From NCBI GenBank assembly GCA_947628265.1, contig CANQZF010000137.1, forward strand, positions 1 through 5,099: 5,099 nucleotides of DNA. The letters run 5' to 3'. The notes below the pieces were generated by a model. That model was given only the letters and a program-made list of their open reading frames with translations, did not search any database and had not been told where the DNA came from. The position numbers were made by a program, and so were the translations under genes. Every line of letters begins with the position of its first letter. The first letter of the stretch is position 1. The DNA is from an uncultured Oscillospiraceae bacterium (GTDB lineage: Bacteria; Bacillota; Clostridia; Oscillospirales; Oscillospiraceae). Of the stretch, positions 1 through 5,099 are shown piece by piece.

Positions 1-767
1 TGGACACGCTGGTCATCGAGCCTGCCCGGCACGAAGGGGAATTTCCGTGCATGGTGCTCTTTCACGGCGGGGCTTTTGTGCTGAAGGCGTCCTTTGCCCA
101 CCACCGTATGGCGAAGCTCTACGCCTCGGCCCTGCCGTGCAGGGTCGTCTATACCGACTACCGCCTGGCGCCGGAGCACCCCTTCCCCGTCCCGGCGGAG
201 GACTGCTGGTGTACGTACAAGTGGGCGTTGGAGTATACCGGCGGCGGGCCTCTCGTCATCGCCGGGGACAGCGCCGGCGGCGCTCTCGCCCTGGCCGTGT
301 CCCTTATGGCCAGGGACCAGGGAGCGCGTATGCCGGACGCGCAGCTCCTCGTCTACCCGGTCACGGACAGGCGGATGGAGACCGCGTCTATGCGGAAATA
401 CGTGGACACCCCGGTTTTTGACGCGAGGCTCTCCAAAATGATGTGGGAGGCGTACCTTGGGGGCGGGCAGCCGGAGAGGATCGAGTACGCCTCCCCGCTG
501 GAGGCGCCGTCCTTTGCCGGGTTCCCGCCCACGTACATCGAGGTGGCGCAGTTTGACGCCCTCCGGGACGAGGGGGCGCTGCTGTTCCGAAAGCTGAGAG
601 AGCAGGGGATAGAGGCCCGGCTTCATGAGGTAAAGGGCGCGTGCCACGGCTTTGAAACGGCGACAAAAAGTAAACTGCTGAAAAAGTGCGTGGAGAGAAG
701 AATAGATTGGCTCAGAGGGGCTTTGAAAAACGAAGGTAAAGAAGAGCCCCAAATCGAAAGACCGTAA
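1..767 (+). CDS. Alpha/beta hydrolase, hormone-sensitive-lipase-type esterase (5' end outside window)
   Basis: The reading frame is open to the left edge (first full codon at 3), so the true start lies upstream; 254 residues are visible. The first in-frame ATG, at 51, sits inside the conserved core and is not the start. Counting from that Met, the oxyanion-hole motif HGGAF is at 5-9, the family block YRLAPEHPFP at 37-46, the nucleophile elbow GDSAGG at 72-77 (Ser74), the probable acid Asp169 in QFDALRDEG, and the catalytic His199 in CHGF. This triad order and the HGG-type oxyanion motif are typical of the HSL (family IV, abhydrolase_3) carboxylesterases, which hydrolyse small acyl esters, usually in the cytoplasm. 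The substrate cannot be told from sequence. About 50-80 residues are probably missing at the N-terminus. The C-terminal tail after the last helix is short and charged. The next gene appears to have its own promoter, so operon membership is doubtful. Confidence 0.86.
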   Translation, partial: DTLVIEPARHEGEFPCMVLFHGGAFVLKASFAHHRMAKLYASALPCRVVYTDYRLAPEHPFPVPAEDCWCTYKWALEYTGGGPLVIAGDSAGGALALAVSLMARDQGARMPDAQLLVYPVTDRRMETASMRKYVDTPVFDARLSKMMWEAYLGGGQPERIEYASPLEAPSFAGFPPTYIEVAQFDALRDEGALLFRKLREQGIEARLHEVKGACHGFETATKSKLLKKCVERRIDWLRGALKNEGKEEPQIERP

Positions 768-786
768 ATTTATGGAGGGACTTGCC

Positions 787-828
787 ATGAAAAGAGAAAA
801 GAGAAAAATTGGGGCGGGGGTATGGTAA
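787..828 (+). CDS. Possible 13-codon ORF or leader peptide (tentative)
   Basis: An ATG at 787 opens a frame encoding MKREKRKIGAGVW and ends at TAA 826-828. It is preceded by a near-perfect Shine-Dalgarno GGAGGG at 774-779 with 7 bases of spacing, beginning only 7 bases after the hydrolase stop. The peptide is very basic at its start. I recognise no family. The strong ribosome site is the only positive evidence. It could be a real short peptide translated from the hydrolase transcript, a vestige of a lost gene, or chance. Its stop codon overlaps the presumed -35 region of the ligase promoter, so it is probably not an attenuator leader of that promoter's own transcript. Confidence 0.25.
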   Translation: MKREKRKIGAGVW

Positions 829-851
829 TCTTATTTGGGCTATGATATAAT
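823..851 (+). promoter_or_regulatory. Extended -10 sigma-A-type promoter for the ligase/racemase operon
   Basis: A perfect TATAAT lies at 846-851 and is preceded by TG at 843-844, giving the extended -10 form TGnTATAAT. At 17 bp upstream the -35 position (823-828, TGGTAA) matches the consensus at only three of six bases, which an extended -10 can compensate for. Transcription would begin near 858-861, leaving a leader of only about 28-31 bases before the ATG at 889. That is too short for a riboswitch or attenuator, so any control should act on the DNA or on the translation start. Confidence 0.7.
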
Positions 852-886
852 ACCTCTTTGAAGTACAAATCAAAAAGAGGGTATTA
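848..886. repeat. Imperfect inverted repeat covering the -10 box and ribosome binding site (possible operator)
   Basis: The left arm TAATACCTCTTT (848-859) is complementary to the right arm AAAGAGGGTATTA (874-886), with one extra G in the right arm and a 14-base centre (860-873). The left arm overlaps the last four bases of the -10 box. The right arm contains the Shine-Dalgarno of the ligase. The left arm lies mostly upstream of the predicted transcription start, so it is more likely a DNA site for a dimeric regulator than an RNA hairpin, unless transcription starts further upstream. The repeat is seen directly; an operator role is inferred. Confidence 0.45.
876..881 (+). promoter_or_regulatory. 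Ribosome binding site of the D-Ala-D-X ligase
   Basis: AGAGGG ends 7 bases before the ATG at 889, which fixes that start codon. The site lies within the right arm of the inverted repeat at 848-886. Confidence 0.75.
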
Positions 887-888
887 CC

Positions 889-1941
889 ATGCAAAAGAAG
901 CGCATTGCCGTTATTTTCGGGGGGAATTCTACGGAGTACGAGGTCTCGCTCCAGTCGGCGTACTCCGTTTTTGAAAATATCGACCGGGAAAAATTCGACG
1001 TCCTGCCCATCGGCATCACCAGGGGCGGGGACTGGTATCACTACACGGGGGACTTATCGAAGCTCCCGGACAACACCTGGTTTGAGGATAAGGAGCAGCT
1101 GCGGCCAGTGGCGGTCAGCCAGAGCCGGAGCGACAAAGGCGGAATATTGGAGCTCTCCGGGGATACATACACGCTCTTGCGCATCGACCTTGCCCTCCCG
1201 GTGCTCCACGGGAAAAACGGGGAGGACGGCACGGTCCAGGGGCTTTTTGAGCTGGCGGGCGTGCCCATCATCGGCTGCGGCACTCTTTCCTCGGCCCTGT
1301 GCATGGACAAGGAGCGGGCCCACAGGCTGGTGAGTCTGGAGGGCATCGCAGTCCCCAGGTCCGTGACCTTCCGCCGGTATCAGCGGCGGGAGGCGGTGCA
1401 GAAAATCAACGGGACGCTGACCTACCCCCTCTTTGTAAAGCCCGTGCGGGCGGGGTCGTCCTTTGGCATCACCAAGGTCGCCTCGGAAAACGAGCTGGAG
1501 GCCGCCATCGATTTGGCCTTTGAGCACGACTTTGAGGTCATCGTGGAGGAGGCCATCGAGGGCTTCGAGGTGGGGTGCGCCGTGATGGGCATCGACGAGC
1601 TCACCGTGGGCCGGGTGGACGAGATCGAGCTGTCCCAGGGCTTTTTCGACTACACGGAGAAGTACACCCTGAAGACCTCCAGCATCCACATGCCCGCCAG
1701 AATAAGCCCTGAGGACGAAAAGCGCGTCCAGGAGGCGGCGAAGGTCATCTACCGGGCCCTGGGATGCTCCGGCTTTGCGAGAGTCGATATGTTCTTCACC
1801 CCCTCCCGCCGGATCGTCTTCAACGAGGTCAACACCATCCCCGGCTTTACCTCCCACAGCCGCTACCCCAACATGATGAAGGGCATCGGGCTGAGCTTTG
1901 CCCAGATGCTGGAAAAGATCATCGGCCTTTATGTGGACTGA
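889..1941 (+). CDS. vanG: VanG-type D-alanine:D-serine ligase (D-Ala-D-X ligase)
   Basis: This 350-residue cytoplasmic ATP-grasp enzyme would join D-Ala to a second D-amino acid for the peptidoglycan precursor. Ddl/Van landmarks are intact: IFGGNSTEYEVS at 9-20 (Glu16 matches the catalytic Glu of DdlB), HGKNGEDGTVQG at 107-118, the ATP-grasp block KPVRAGSSFG at 184-193, the omega-loop FFDYTEKYTL at 252-261, and the metal-binding end RVD...NEVNTIPGFTSHSRYP at 298-327. EKY with Tyr259 argues against the D-lactate VanA/B class, which lacks that Tyr. GFTSHSRYP, rather than the GMTxHS form of housekeeping Ddl, and the overall text match the VanG D-Ala:D-Ser ligase of Enterococcus faecalis as I remember it, at nearly the same length. 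The direct neighbour is a VanT-type serine racemase, which supports D-Ser as second substrate. No VanXY or VanRS gene is adjacent. A housekeeping D-Ala-D-Ala ligase role is the alternative; second-substrate specificity is inferred, not proven. Confidence 0.9.
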   Translation: MQKKRIAVIFGGNSTEYEVSLQSAYSVFENIDREKFDVLPIGITRGGDWYHYTGDLSKLPDNTWFEDKEQLRPVAVSQSRSDKGGILELSGDTYTLLRIDLALPVLHGKNGEDGTVQGLFELAGVPIIGCGTLSSALCMDKERAHRLVSLEGIAVPRSVTFRRYQRREAVQKINGTLTYPLFVKPVRAGSSFGITKVASENELEAAIDLAFEHDFEVIVEEAIEGFEVGCAVMGIDELTVGRVDEIELSQGFFDYTEKYTLKTSSIHMPARISPEDEKRVQEAAKVIYRALGCSGFARVDMFFTPSRRIVFNEVNTIPGFTSHSRYPNMMKGIGLSFAQMLEKIIGLYVD

Positions 1942-1951
1942 GCGGGGCGCT

Positions 1952-4084
1952 ATGACGAAGAAGAGCTTTGCGGGTATCGACGGCTTCCGGCTTGTAGCCG
2001 CCCTTTTGGTGATCGCCATCCACACGTCTCCCCTGGCGAGCTACAGCCAGACGGCGGATTTTGTGCTGACGCGGGTGATCGCCCGGGTTGCCGTGCCCTT
2101 TTTTCTCATGACCTCCGGCTTTTTCCTGATCTCCCGGTACGCCGACGGGGCCGGGAGGCTCGTCTCCTTTTTGAAAAAGACGGCCCTCATTTACCTGGCG
2201 GCCACGGTCCTTTACATTCCCCTCAACGTTTACGCCGGGTATTTCCGGGGGGAGCATCTTTTGCCCAATATTTTGAAGGACATCGTCTTTGACGGGACGT
2301 TTTACCACCTGTGGTACCTCCCTGCCGCCTTTTTGGGGGCCGCCATTGCCTGGTTCTTTACGCGAAAGCTGGGGTTCCGGTGGGCGCTGGTCATTTCCCT
2401 TGTCCTTTACGCCATAGGGCTGTTTGGGGACAGCTATTATGGGCTGGCGGAGCGGGTCCCCATGCTCAAAAGTGCCTACGACGCACTCTTTGAGGTCACG
2501 GACTACACGAGAAACGGGCTTTTCATGGCCCCGGTGTTTTTCGTTCTGGGCGGTATGCTGGCGGAGCGTAAACGGATGCCCTTGAAAATAAGCGTCCCCG
2601 GCTTTATCGTGAGTTTTGCCCTCATGTGCGGGGAGGCCCTGACCCTGCGGCATTTTGGCCTTCAGCGGCACGACAGTATGTATGTGCTGCTGCCCCTTTG
2701 CATGGTGTTCCTCTTTGAGTGCCTTTTGAGCTTTAAGGGGACGCGGAAAAAGGGACTGGGGACGGCGGCGCTGCTGGTCTACCTCCTGCACCCCATGGCC
2801 ATCGTGGCGGTGCGGTTCGCGGCGAGGCCCCTGGGGCTCTGGGACGTGCTGGTGGAAAACAGCCTCGTCCATTACGCAGTGGTGTGCCTCTCCACCTTGG
2901 CGGTCAGCGCTGTCCTCACGCTCCTGTGGGAGAAAAAGGGGCCCAAAAGGGCAAAGCACCTCCCCGGTACCGACAGGGCGTATCTGGAGATCGACCTGGG
3001 GGCGCTGGAGCACAACGTCCGGGTCATAAACGAGGCCGCGCCGGAGGGCTGCGCCCTTATGGCGGTGGTGAAGGCCTCCGCCTACGGCCACGGAATGTTC
3101 AAGGTGGCCGAGAGGCTGGCGAAATTGGGCGTGCGGGCCTACGCCGTGGCCACGCTGGACGAGGGCATCGAGCTTCGTAGGTACGGCATTCCCGGAGAAA
3201 TTTTGATTTTGGGCTGGACCGACCCCGAAAGGGCGGGGGAGCTGCGGCGCTACCGCATTACCCAAACCCTCATTGACGGCGAGTACGCCAAAAAATTGGA
3301 TGACCAGGGCGTCCGGGTCCGGGCACACTTGAAGGTGGACACCGGGATGCACCGGCTGGGGTATGCTTGGGAGGACGCGGAGGGCGTCGCCGGGGCCTTT
3401 GGGCTCAAAAACATTGAAATTACCGGCATCTACACCCACCTTGGCACCTCCGAGAGCCTTGCGGAGGGGGACTGCCGGTACAGCGAGCTCCAGATCAAGA
3501 GATTTTACGGCCTTTTGGAGGCGCTGAAAGCGCGGGGTGTCGCCATCCCCAAGGTCCACATCCAGAGCAGCTACGGGCTTCTCAACTACCCGGAGCTTCA
3601 GTGCGACTACGTGCGGGAGGGCGTCTCCCTCTACGGCGTCCTGAGCGCCCCGGGGGACGTGACGAAGCTGCAGCTGGATCTCGCGCCGGTGCTCTCCATG
3701 AGGACCACGGTGGCGCACCTCCTCCGGGTGAAGGCGGGGGAGGGCGTGGGGTACGACCGGGCCTTTATGGCGGCGCGGGACAGCGTCATCGCCGTGCTGC
3801 CCGTGGGCTACGGCGACGGATACCCCAGAAGCCTTTCCTGCGGGAGGGGCTATGTCCTCCTTCGCGGCCGCCGCGCCCCGGTGGCGGGAAAAATTTGCAT
3901 GGATCAGATGTCCGTGGACGTGACGGACATCCCCGGCGTCCGTGTGGGCGACGCCGTCACCCTCATCGGCCGGGACGGGGAGGAGGAGCTGACGGCCCCG
4001 GAGGTCGCTGCAGCCTCCGGCAGCATCACCAACGAGCTTCTGAGCCGCATGGGCAAGAGGCTGGGGATGATAACGAAAAATTGA
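1952..4084 (+). CDS. vanT: VanT-type membrane-bound serine/alanine racemase
   Basis: This 710-residue protein has two halves. Residues about 5-328 form a polytopic membrane domain of the acyltransferase-3 type with roughly ten hydrophobic segments (near 12-28, 46-60, 76-94, 122-136, 143-160, 190-203, 213-230, 243-260, 271-289, 305-326); Arg13 and His24 sit in its first helix. Residues about 340-710 are a fold-type III PLP racemase: PLP lysine Lys374 in VVKASAYGHG, KVDTGMHRLG at 461-470, YVREGVSLYG at 553-562, the second catalytic base Tyr601 in GEGVGYDRAF, PVGYGDGYPR at 617-626 and GKICMDQ at 646-652. This architecture is that of VanT, which makes D-Ser from L-Ser (and racemises Ala) at the membrane; length and text fit VanT of the vanG cluster. 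The start is ATG 1952, 10 bases after the ligase stop, because MTKKSFAGIDGFR matches the family; in-frame ATGs at 1898 and 1931 lie inside the ligase gene. Its ribosome site is weak (GAGCGGGG), so translational coupling is likely. Confidence 0.92.
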   Translation: MTKKSFAGIDGFRLVAALLVIAIHTSPLASYSQTADFVLTRVIARVAVPFFLMTSGFFLISRYADGAGRLVSFLKKTALIYLAATVLYIPLNVYAGYFRGEHLLPNILKDIVFDGTFYHLWYLPAAFLGAAIAWFFTRKLGFRWALVISLVLYAIGLFGDSYYGLAERVPMLKSAYDALFEVTDYTRNGLFMAPVFFVLGGMLAERKRMPLKISVPGFIVSFALMCGEALTLRHFGLQRHDSMYVLLPLCMVFLFECLLSFKGTRKKGLGTAALLVYLLHPMAIVAVRFAARPLGLWDVLVENSLVHYAVVCLSTLAVSAVLTLLWEKKGPKRAKHLPGTDRAYLEIDLGALEHNVRVINEAAPEGCALMAVVKASAYGHGMFKVAERLAKLGVRAYAVATLDEGIELRRYGIPGEILILGWTDPERAGELRRYRITQTLIDGEYAKKLDDQGVRVRAHLKVDTGMHRLGYAWEDAEGVAGAFGLKNIEITGIYTHLGTSESLAEGDCRYSELQIKRFYGLLEALKARGVAIPKVHIQSSYGLLNYPELQCDYVREGVSLYGVLSAPGDVTKLQLDLAPVLSMRTTVAHLLRVKAGEGVGYDRAFMAARDSVIAVLPVGYGDGYPRSLSCGRGYVLLRGRRAPVAGKICMDQMSVDVTDIPGVRVGDAVTLIGRDGEEELTAPEVAAASGSITNELLSRMGKRLGMITKN

Positions 4085-4090
4085 CAGACA

Positions 4091-4120
4091 AACCCCCTCG
4101 GTAAAAAAGCCGAGGGGGTT
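4091..4120. terminator. Bidirectional hairpin terminator between convergent genes
   Basis: An 11-bp perfect stem (4091-4101 with 4110-4120) encloses an 8-base A-rich loop. It begins 6 bases after the racemase stop and lies 13 bases past the stop codon of the convergent thioesterase. The plus-strand tail is only moderately T-rich (4129-4138). The minus-strand tail has a T5 run about ten bases beyond the stem. The position suggests it ends transcription from both sides. Confidence 0.8.
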
Positions 4121-4133
4121 AATGTCACTTATT

Positions 4134-4820
4134 TTATTGGGCGCAGGCGGAAAAGACCAGCGCCCCGTCCTTTTTGCCGGCGGCGACGCCGTTGGGGGCG
4201 GTGAAGAGCTCTATTTCGTCCCCCAGGCGGGTCTCGGAGTCGAAGTTCATGGTCAGCTCCCGGACGGACTCCAGGCCCAGGACCTCCAGGGCCATGTCGG
4301 CGTAGCGGCAGTTGTTGGTGTGGTCGTTTTCGTCCAAGTCCGCCTCCGTCACCCGGTGGCGGGAGACGGGAGTCAGGTCTTTTGGCCGTATCCGGCGGAT
4401 CCCCTCGGGGATGGCGGGCTCCGGGTTGTAGATGCCCTGAAAGTCCACGTCCGTCTGCTCCACGTGGCGTGTGAGGGCGTTCACCACACACCACTGGCTG
4501 GCCCCCACCACCAGCTCTTCCCCGCCGGGGGAGAGGATGTGGAAGTCCCTGTCATAGATGAGCGACCCGGTGCGCCTGGGATAGGAGAGCAGGGTGTATT
4601 CCACGTCCGGCACAAGCTCCCCCAGCACCCGGAACCGCGAGCGGGTGATGACCCAGATGAGGTTCCTGGCCATAAGCACGTCAAACCCCAGCCCCGCGGC
4701 GGTGGCGTGGGCCTTGGCGATGTCCTGAAAGGCGTGCAAAACAGAGGATGCCCGAATTTTGCCGGAGGCGGTAAAATCCGAAGCGGAAAAGCGGAGGGGG
4801 AGGGTGTAGTGGATGTACAT
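4134..4820 (-). CDS. Acyl-ACP thioesterase (bacterial FatA/FatB-like)
   Basis: This 228-residue protein would hydrolyse acyl-ACP to free fatty acid and ACP in the cytoplasm. It reads as a double hot-dog protein: a first domain at about 1-130, opening with a LPLRFSASDF strand and an SSVLHAFQDIAKAHA helix, and a second at about 148-228. The signature DLDENDHTNNCRY (161-173) matches the plant and bacterial D-x-N-x-H-x-N-N block, giving probable catalytic Asp163, Asn165 and His167. Glu196 in NFDSET lies where plant FatB has its Glu-Cys pair, with Thr197 at the Cys position (my alignment by eye). The start is ATG 4820 because GAGG at 4832-4829 is 8 bases upstream; a GTG at 4829, adding three residues, overlaps that ribosome site. 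The gene faces the racemase across a shared terminator and lies downstream of a tRNA-Leu in the same orientation. I see no strong promoter. A general 4-hydroxybenzoyl-CoA-type thioesterase is less likely given the signature. Confidence 0.87.
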   Translation of the reverse strand: MYIHYTLPLRFSASDFTASGKIRASSVLHAFQDIAKAHATAAGLGFDVLMARNLIWVITRSRFRVLGELVPDVEYTLLSYPRRTGSLIYDRDFHILSPGGEELVVGASQWCVVNALTRHVEQTDVDFQGIYNPEPAIPEGIRRIRPKDLTPVSRHRVTEADLDENDHTNNCRYADMALEVLGLESVRELTMNFDSETRLGDEIELFTAPNGVAAGKKDGALVFSACAQ

Positions 4821-4828
4821 AATAAACA

Positions 4829-4832
4829 CCTC
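4829..4832 (-). promoter_or_regulatory. Ribosome binding site deciding the thioesterase start
   Basis: On the minus strand, GAGG is followed by 8 bases and then ATG at 4820. The competing GTG at 4829 starts with the last G of this site and has no purine-rich sequence of its own at suitable spacing, so ATG 4820 is preferred. Confidence 0.65.
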
Positions 4833-4837
4833 GCAGA

Positions 4838-4858
4838 AGTGAATAGTGAAAAGTGAAG
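4838..4858. repeat. Three tandem 7-bp repeats, AGTGAAN
   Basis: AGTGAAT (4838-4844), AGTGAAA (4845-4851) and AGTGAAG (4852-4858) lie head to tail just upstream of the thioesterase ribosome site, in its leader or promoter region. They differ only in the last base. From memory, similar GTGAATAGTGAA-type tracts occur between genes in other gut Clostridia. No function is evident. Confidence 0.6.
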
Positions 4859-4886
4859 AGGTAAAGTCTTCGGAGGGAGGGGGTTT

Positions 4887-4917
4887 GTGAGGGGGAACCG
4901 TCAGGGTTCCCCCTCAC
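4887..4917. repeat. Perfect 13-bp hairpin with 5-base loop
   Basis: The arm GTGAGGGGGAACC (4887-4899) is perfectly complementary to 4905-4917, with loop GTCAG. On the plus strand the stem is not followed by a T run; on the minus strand it is followed by AAACCCCC. It is therefore a poor classical terminator in either direction. It may be an intergenic palindromic element. Confidence 0.75.
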
Positions 4918-4928
4918 GTTCAATGAAA

Positions 4929-4951
4929 CCCCCGCCGCTTTGCGGCGGGGG
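4929..4951. repeat. Perfect 10-bp GC hairpin with TTT loop
   Basis: CCCCCGCCGC (4929-4938) pairs with GCGGCGGGGG (4942-4951) around a three-base loop. On the minus strand the stem is followed by TTTCATTG, a weak terminator-like tail. It abuts the next hairpin with no gap. Confidence 0.75.
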
Positions 4952-4974
4952 CGTCCCCGGCGGAGCCGGGGACG
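4952..4974. repeat. Perfect 10-bp GC hairpin with GGA loop
   Basis: CGTCCCCGGC (4952-4961) pairs with GCCGGGGACG (4965-4974). It has the same arm and loop lengths as the hairpin directly to its left, but a different arm sequence. No T run follows on either strand. Confidence 0.75.
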
Positions 4975-4993
4975 AAGGCTCATCTCGAACAGC

Positions 4994-5026
4994 AAAACGG
5001 GCGCCGGCAAAGCCGACGCCCGTTTT
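4994..5026 (-). terminator. Probable rho-independent terminator of tRNA-Leu
   Basis: AAAACGGGCG (4994-5003) pairs with CGCCCGTTTT (5017-5026). After one C/A mismatch there are four more pairs (5005-5008 with 5012-5015) around an AAA loop. On the minus strand the hairpin starts at the last base of the tRNA CCA end, and its descending arm finishes in TTTT. The T run is short and part of the stem, so termination strength is uncertain; symmetry would allow function in both directions. Confidence 0.65.
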
Positions 5027-5099
5027 GGTGCGAGAGATGAGACTTGAACTCACACGTCATTCGACACACGCACCTCAAACGTGCCTGTCTGCCTATTCC
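5026..5099 (-). tRNA. tRNA-Leu(GAG), 5' end outside window
   Basis: Read on the minus strand from the right edge, the visible part starts within the D-arm (GGAATAGGCAGAC). Then come the anticodon stem CACGT (5083-5079) with GCGTG (5071-5067), the loop TTGAGGT (5078-5072) with anticodon GAG at 5076-5074, a long class II variable arm with GTC/GAC pairing, the T-arm GTGAG-TTCAAGT-CTCAT (5053-5037), the 3' acceptor strand CTCTCGC (5036-5030), discriminator A and an encoded CCA (5028-5026). The long variable arm and GAG anticodon support leucine (CUC/CUU codons). The 5' acceptor strand and part of the D-arm, about a dozen bases, lie beyond 5099. Confidence 0.87.

Noticed and set aside
746..815. 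GCCCCAA (746-752) and TTGGGGC (809-815) as a terminator after the hydrolase
   Set aside because: A 7-bp stem with a loop over 50 bases and no T run is not a credible terminator.
1898..1951. Upstream in-frame start for vanT (18 extra residues)
   Set aside because: The added residues lie inside the vanG-like gene and look like frame-shifted ligase sequence. The family N-terminus begins at the ATG at 1952.
1919..3718. 599-codon open frame on the minus strand opposite vanT, with a 323-codon one (1054-2025) opposite the vanG-like gene
   Set aside because: Both translate to low-complexity, charged, His/Gly/Pro-rich text without domains, and lie opposite genes with clear catalytic motifs. Long antisense frames are expected in GC-rich coding DNA.
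4122..4856. 244-codon plus-strand frame opposite the thioesterase
   Set aside because: It has no recognisable domain, covers the terminator and antisense strand, and the minus strand carries a clear acyl-ACP thioesterase signature.
4681..5010. 109-codon minus-strand frame across the hairpin region
   Set aside because: It runs through all four hairpins and the thioesterase 5' end in another frame and has no domain.
4979..5099. tRNA-Leu 3' end as an attachment site of an integrated element
   Set aside because: There is no integrase, and the only duplicated tRNA segment is inverted and 8 bases long, whereas att sites are longer direct repeats.

Overview
This 5.1 kb window looks like chromosome from a GC-rich Gram-positive anaerobe, most likely a gut Clostridia member (an Oscillospiraceae-type genome is my inference). 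The grounds are the high G+C coding sequence, purine-rich Shine-Dalgarno sites, VanG/VanT-type cell-wall genes and a bacterial acyl-ACP thioesterase. No species can be named from the sequence alone.

Layout. At the left edge is the 3' part of a plus-strand alpha/beta hydrolase of the hormone-sensitive-lipase type (to 767). A gap of 121 bp follows, holding a possible 13-codon ORF, an extended -10 promoter and an inverted repeat that covers the promoter and the next ribosome binding site. The central unit is a two-gene plus-strand operon. The first gene (889-1941) is a D-Ala-D-X ligase that most resembles VanG-type D-Ala:D-Ser ligases. Ten bases later comes a VanT-type membrane serine racemase (1952-4084), with an acyltransferase-3-like membrane half fused to an alanine-racemase half. 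A strong hairpin (4091-4120) separates this operon from a convergent minus-strand acyl-ACP thioesterase (4134-4820). Upstream of the thioesterase is about 200 bp of non-coding DNA with a 7-bp tandem repeat and four strong hairpins. The window ends inside a minus-strand tRNA-Leu(GAG), whose 3' end is at 5026.

How the genes work together. VanT would supply D-serine from L-serine at the membrane. The ligase would join D-Ala to D-Ser, giving peptidoglycan precursors that end in D-Ala-D-Ser and bind vancomycin poorly. In the VanG clusters I know, a VanXY D,D-peptidase gene lies between these two genes and a VanRS-type two-component system lies upstream. Neither is present here: the two genes are directly adjacent and the upstream neighbour is an unrelated hydrolase. 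This reduced vanG-vanT pair is the most notable feature of the window. The hydrolase and the thioesterase have no evident functional link to it.
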